8,813 nt of DNA from an uncultured Chloroflexota bacterium (lineage in GTDB: Bacteria > Chloroflexota > Dehalococcoidia > UBA3495). The translations under genes and the position numbers were made by a program. Location: the NCBI GenBank assembly GCA_913052545.1, contig CAJXEF010000092.1, positions 1 to 8,813 of the forward strand, in the 5' to 3' direction. Of this stretch, positions 6,420-8,813 are shown piece after piece (the first letter of the stretch is position 1; every line of letters begins with the position of its first letter). Below the pieces are notes generated by a model. That model ran no database searches, was not told where the DNA came from, and saw only the letters and a program-made list of their open reading frames with translations.

Positions 6420-7850
6420 ATGACTAAGTTGAGTACTGATCCACGAGTGGATACTGTAATTGTAGGTGGGCAAATAGTTAGTTCATCTCACGTCTATGAT
6501 GCTTCAATAGCCATTAAAGGCGAAAAGATAGTCGCTATAGGCCCAGAGCAGTTATTACCGGAGGCGGATCGATACATCGAAGCTCACGGGAAGTTTGTTC
6601 TTCCAGGTCTAATAGATAGTCATGTCCATCTAGATGGACATGACAACTATGCGTTAGGTTCTCGTGCTGCTGCTGCTGCTGGTTTGACGACTTTGATTCC
6701 GTTTGGCACTTATAATCTGGAAGGAGATGAAACTCTTCCTGAAGCCATAAATCGGTCAAAGGAAGAAGTGGAGAGTTCGGCATTAACCGATTTCGCTTTT
6801 CATTTTATACTTCAGAATCGGCCTAGCATTCTGAAGAGCCTCCCTAAGGCTTTAGATCTTGGTGTCAAATCTTTTAAGATGTTCATGACCTATAAAAAAC
6901 GGCCATACCGTATGTGCGATGATGATTATATTTGCCAGACGATGGAAATGGTCGCCAAAGGTAATGGTCTTCTGCAATTACATTGTGAAAGTGGAAATAT
7001 CATAGAATATCTTGAAAACAAATTGATCGATACCGGCCATACTCATCCTACTGATTTCCCTTCAGCATGCCCGGATTGGGCTGAAGAAGAAGCGATTAAT
7101 AGAGCTATTAAAATGGCTCAGGCCACCAGCTGTCCGACCTACGTAGTGCATTTAAGCACCGGATTAGGTTTGGAGCGGATTAAACAGGCTCAGGCATCGG
7201 GCCAAAAGATTTGGACCGAATCTTGTCCGCAATACCTTTTGCTGTCCGACTCCGCTATGGCTAAATTTGGCCCATTGGCTAAGATCGGTCCGCCATTAAG
7301 GCCGGAGGACGGCCAAGACAGAAACTCTCTTTGGAATGGCCTGGAGCAAGGTCATATATCAATAGTTGCTAGTGATCATGCCCCATATCCCAAAGAACTC
7401 AAGGAACCGGGATGGGATAATATTTTCGTCGATTCGCAAGGCATGTCAGTTCCGTTTGGTTCACCGGGAGTGGAGACCATAATCCCTCTAATGTACAGTG
7501 AAGGGGTCGTAAAACGAGGGTTGCCTATTTGGTGGATGGCTCGATGTTTATCAGAGAATCCTGCTCGTGTTTTTGGCCTTTTCCCAAGGAAAGGAGTGAT
7601 TCAGGTAGGATCTGATGCGGATTTGCTAATAATAGATCCTAATGGAGATCGCGTAATAACTGCCAAAGATCACTATAGTAATGCTGACTACTCGCTATTT
7701 GAGGGATGGGAAGTGAAAGGGAAGCCTTACATGACTTTACTTCGTGGACAGGTGTTGTTGAATCAAGGAACATTGGAACAAAATCCAGGTTACGGAATAT
7801 TTCTGGAATGCGAGGAGCCACGATCTCCACTAGGCGGTCCGGTAGTCTAA
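6420..7850 (+). CDS. Dihydropyrimidinase/hydantoinase-type cyclic amidohydrolase, 476 aa
   Basis: This binuclear-metal amidohydrolase hydrolyses a cyclic amide, giving an N-carbamoyl or ring-opened product. The complete metal site is visible: His68 and His70 in GLIDSHVHLD, the carboxylated-lysine position Lys153 in SFKMFMTYK, His188 in LQLHCE, His244 in VVHLST, and Asp319 in ASDHAPY. Tyr158 corresponds to the active-site Tyr of hydantoinases. TESCPQYLLLSDS (266-278) and the C-terminal ENPARVFGLFPRKGVIQVGSDADLLIIDP are typical of the family. The substrate-side motif, usually PNGxPGxE in hydantoinases and dihydropyrimidinases, reads PFGSPGVET (345-353), so the asparagine is lost and the natural substrate may not be dihydrouracil or hydantoin. 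Allantoinase- or dihydroorotase-like activities are alternatives. It is the third gene of the operon; GGAGG at 6408-6412 supports this start. Codons 83-87 are five consecutive GCT codons. A 26-bp palindrome covers the HxH motif. Confidence 0.93.
   Translation: MTKLSTDPRVDTVIVGGQIVSSSHVYDASIAIKGEKIVAIGPEQLLPEADRYIEAHGKFVLPGLIDSHVHLDGHDNYALGSRAAAAAGLTTLIPFGTYNLEGDETLPEAINRSKEEVESSALTDFAFHFILQNRPSILKSLPKALDLGVKSFKMFMTYKKRPYRMCDDDYICQTMEMVAKGNGLLQLHCESGNIIEYLENKLIDTGHTHPTDFPSACPDWAEEEAINRAIKMAQATSCPTYVVHLSTGLGLERIKQAQASGQKIWTESCPQYLLLSDSAMAKFGPLAKIGPPLRPEDGQDRNSLWNGLEQGHISIVASDHAPYPKELKEPGWDNIFVDSQGMSVPFGSPGVETIIPLMYSEGVVKRGLPIWWMARCLSENPARVFGLFPRKGVIQVGSDADLLIIDPNGDRVITAKDHYSNADYSLFEGWEVKGKPYMTLLRGQVLLNQGTLEQNPGYGIFLECEEPRSPLGGPVV
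6619..6644. repeat. Perfect 26-bp palindrome inside the cyclic amidohydrolase gene
   Basis: The 13-base half GTCATGTCCATCT (6619-6631) is followed immediately by its exact reverse complement (6632-6644). It encodes the metal-binding SHVHLDGHD stretch. The protein motif partly forces the symmetry, because His (CAT) pairs with Met- or His-type codons on the other strand and HVH mirrors GHD-type codons, yet all third positions also agree. It could form a hairpin in mRNA or act as a protein-binding site, or be chance. Confidence 0.8.
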
Positions 7851-7890
7851 TTGATAATTGACACCATAATACCTCGCTAATAGACTACCG
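7840..7890. repeat. 10-bp inverted repeat spanning a stop codon and the putative serC -10 element
   Basis: CGGTAGTCTA (7840-7849) is exactly complementary to TAGACTACCG (7881-7890), separated by 31 bases. The left arm covers the end of the cyclic amidohydrolase gene including most of its TAA stop; the right arm covers TAGACT, the candidate -10 of the serC promoter. As RNA it gives a 10-bp stem followed by TGGGTTTTG, a poor U-tract for an intrinsic terminator. It may serve as a transcript 3'-end structure or an operator. Confidence 0.6.
7858..7886 (+). promoter_or_regulatory. Probable sigma-70-type promoter for serC
   Basis: TTGACA (7858-7863) matches the -35 consensus exactly, followed by a 17-base spacer and TAGACT (7881-7886), which matches four of six -10 positions. 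Transcription would start near 7893, leaving a leader of roughly 55 bases before the serC ATG. The 99-base gap, much longer than the 16-17 base gaps inside the operon, supports a new transcription unit here. Confidence 0.5.
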
Positions 7891-7949
7891 TGGGTTTTGC
7901 CAGAACTTAGTACCAGTTAACGGAGATTTAATCTATAACTAGGAGAAAT

Positions 7950-8813
7950 ATGGCTGAAAGAGTTTTTAATTTTGCTGCGGGTCCAGCTGTTTTACCTGAA
8001 TCGGTTCTACTCGAGGCTCAAGAGAACTTGTTTGCGTTACCTGAGATAGGGATGTCTATATTAGAAATGAGTCATCGATCTAAAACTGTCATTGATATCA
8101 TGGATCAGGCCGAAGCAGATATAAGGGCTTTGGCTTCTATACCTGATAACTACAGTATCCTTTTTCTACAAGGTGGAGCGTCGTTGCAATTTTCGATGAT
8201 ACCCATGAATTTGGTGGCCCCAGAGGGTCATGCTGACCATATTGTTTCAGGGCATTTCGCCAAAATTGCGTTTGAAGAGGCCCGGAAAGTTGCTCAGATA
8301 GACTTAGCCGGTAGTACTGAGCTGCGAGGATTTGATAGAGTTCCGAGGCAAGAAGAATTAACGTTAAACCCAAAAGCGGATTATCTGCATTTTACTTCTA
8401 ACAACACCATATTTGGGACCGAATGGGATGAGGAACCGGATTCCGGCAGAGTACCGTTAGTGGGAGACATATCATCTAACGCCTTTAGTAGGCCGTTAGA
8501 TGTTTCAAAGTACGGTTTGATTTACGCCGGTGCCCAAAAAAACTTGGGTGTCGCTGGTGTAACCATGGTGATTGTTAGAGACGATCTTATCGAGCGTAGC
8601 CAGGATACTTTGCCTGCTATGTTGAGTTATAAGGTTCAGCAAAAATCCTCCTCTGCTTACAATACTCCGCCTGTTTTTGGGGTTTATATCCTCGGATTAG
8701 TAATAAAATGGATAATCGATCAAGGTGGCCTCGAAGAAATGGAGCGGCGGAACTTGGAAAAATCCAGGTTGATTTATGATGCGATTGATTCATCGGAATT
8801 TTACAGTGGTCAT
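7950..8813 (+). CDS. serC: Phosphoserine aminotransferase, 3' end outside window (288 codons visible)
   Basis: SerC is a PLP-dependent aminotransferase that converts 3-phosphohydroxypyruvate and glutamate to O-phosphoserine and 2-oxoglutarate in serine biosynthesis. The N-terminus VFNFAAGPAVLPESVL and the segment MSILEMSHRSK (35-45) are hallmark motifs. FLQGGASLQFSMIPMNL (72-88) binds the PLP phosphate, HFTSNNTIFGTEW lies at 147-159, GDISSN has Asp173, and YAGAQKNLGVAG carries the Schiff-base Lys197. The frame is open to the window end; the family is about 360 residues, so roughly 70 are missing. In SGHFAKIA (100-107) Phe103 sits where many SerC proteins have a PLP-stacking Trp, a conservative exchange. 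AGGAG (7941-7945) lies four bases before the ATG at 7950. It is a housekeeping gene, probably functionally separate from the catabolic operon upstream. Confidence 0.95.
   Translation, partial: MAERVFNFAAGPAVLPESVLLEAQENLFALPEIGMSILEMSHRSKTVIDIMDQAEADIRALASIPDNYSILFLQGGASLQFSMIPMNLVAPEGHADHIVSGHFAKIAFEEARKVAQIDLAGSTELRGFDRVPRQEELTLNPKADYLHFTSNNTIFGTEWDEEPDSGRVPLVGDISSNAFSRPLDVSKYGLIYAGAQKNLGVAGVTMVIVRDDLIERSQDTLPAMLSYKVQQKSSSAYNTPPVFGVYILGLVIKWIIDQGGLEEMERRNLEKSRLIYDAIDSSEFYSGH

Noticed and set aside
6666..6680. Five tandem GCT units as a phase-variable or unstable microsatellite.
   Set aside because: It is a short trinucleotide run encoding alanines at a place where the family usually has an Ala-rich AAxGGxT segment; changes would keep frame, so no switching role is supported.
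7300..7314. GGCCG-GAGGA-CGGCC hairpin with an SD-like loop inside the cyclic amidohydrolase gene.
   Set aside because: Five-pair stem in coding sequence with no internal start codon at suitable spacing; most likely coincidental.

Overview
The window is a compact bacterial catabolic region followed by one biosynthetic gene. It starts with the last codons of a short-chain dehydrogenase/reductase. Next come a 58-residue GatC/AtzG-like protein and an amidase-signature enzyme on the plus strand. A molybdenum hydroxylase large subunit lies convergently on the minus strand. A divergent regulatory gap then leads into a tight plus-strand operon: an M20-fold protein, a luciferase-like flavin monooxygenase and a dihydropyrimidinase-type cyclic amidohydrolase. 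The window ends inside serC, which appears to have its own promoter.

Taken together, the genes suggest oxidation and hydrolysis of a nitrogen heterocycle or cyclic amide. The molybdenum hydroxylase and flavin monooxygenase could oxidise the ring, the cyclic amidohydrolase could open it, and the amidase with its small partner could remove an amide or carbamoyl group. This chain is inferred from families and adjacency; the substrate cannot be read from the sequence.

The most unusual protein is the M20 member at 4173-5363. By eye it keeps the fold and the substrate-binding histidine of the lid domain, but most canonical metal ligands and the catalytic general base are replaced. Other points of note are a GatC-like subunit without GatB, a molybdopterin subunit with no FAD or iron-sulfur partner in view, a perfect 26-bp palindrome over the metal-binding motif of the cyclic amidohydrolase, and a 10-bp inverted repeat joining that gene's stop codon to the putative serC -10 element.

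Organism: ATG starts, GA-rich ribosome binding sites (GAGAGG occurs before three genes), short intergenic gaps and moderate base composition indicate a bacterium. Co-occurrence of luciferase-like monooxygenases, CoxL/XdhA-type subunits, amidases and cyclic amidohydrolases resembles uncultured marine Chloroflexota (SAR202-like). This is a low-confidence guess from gene content only; no marker gene in the window settles it. No tRNA, rRNA, CRISPR array or insertion sequence was seen.
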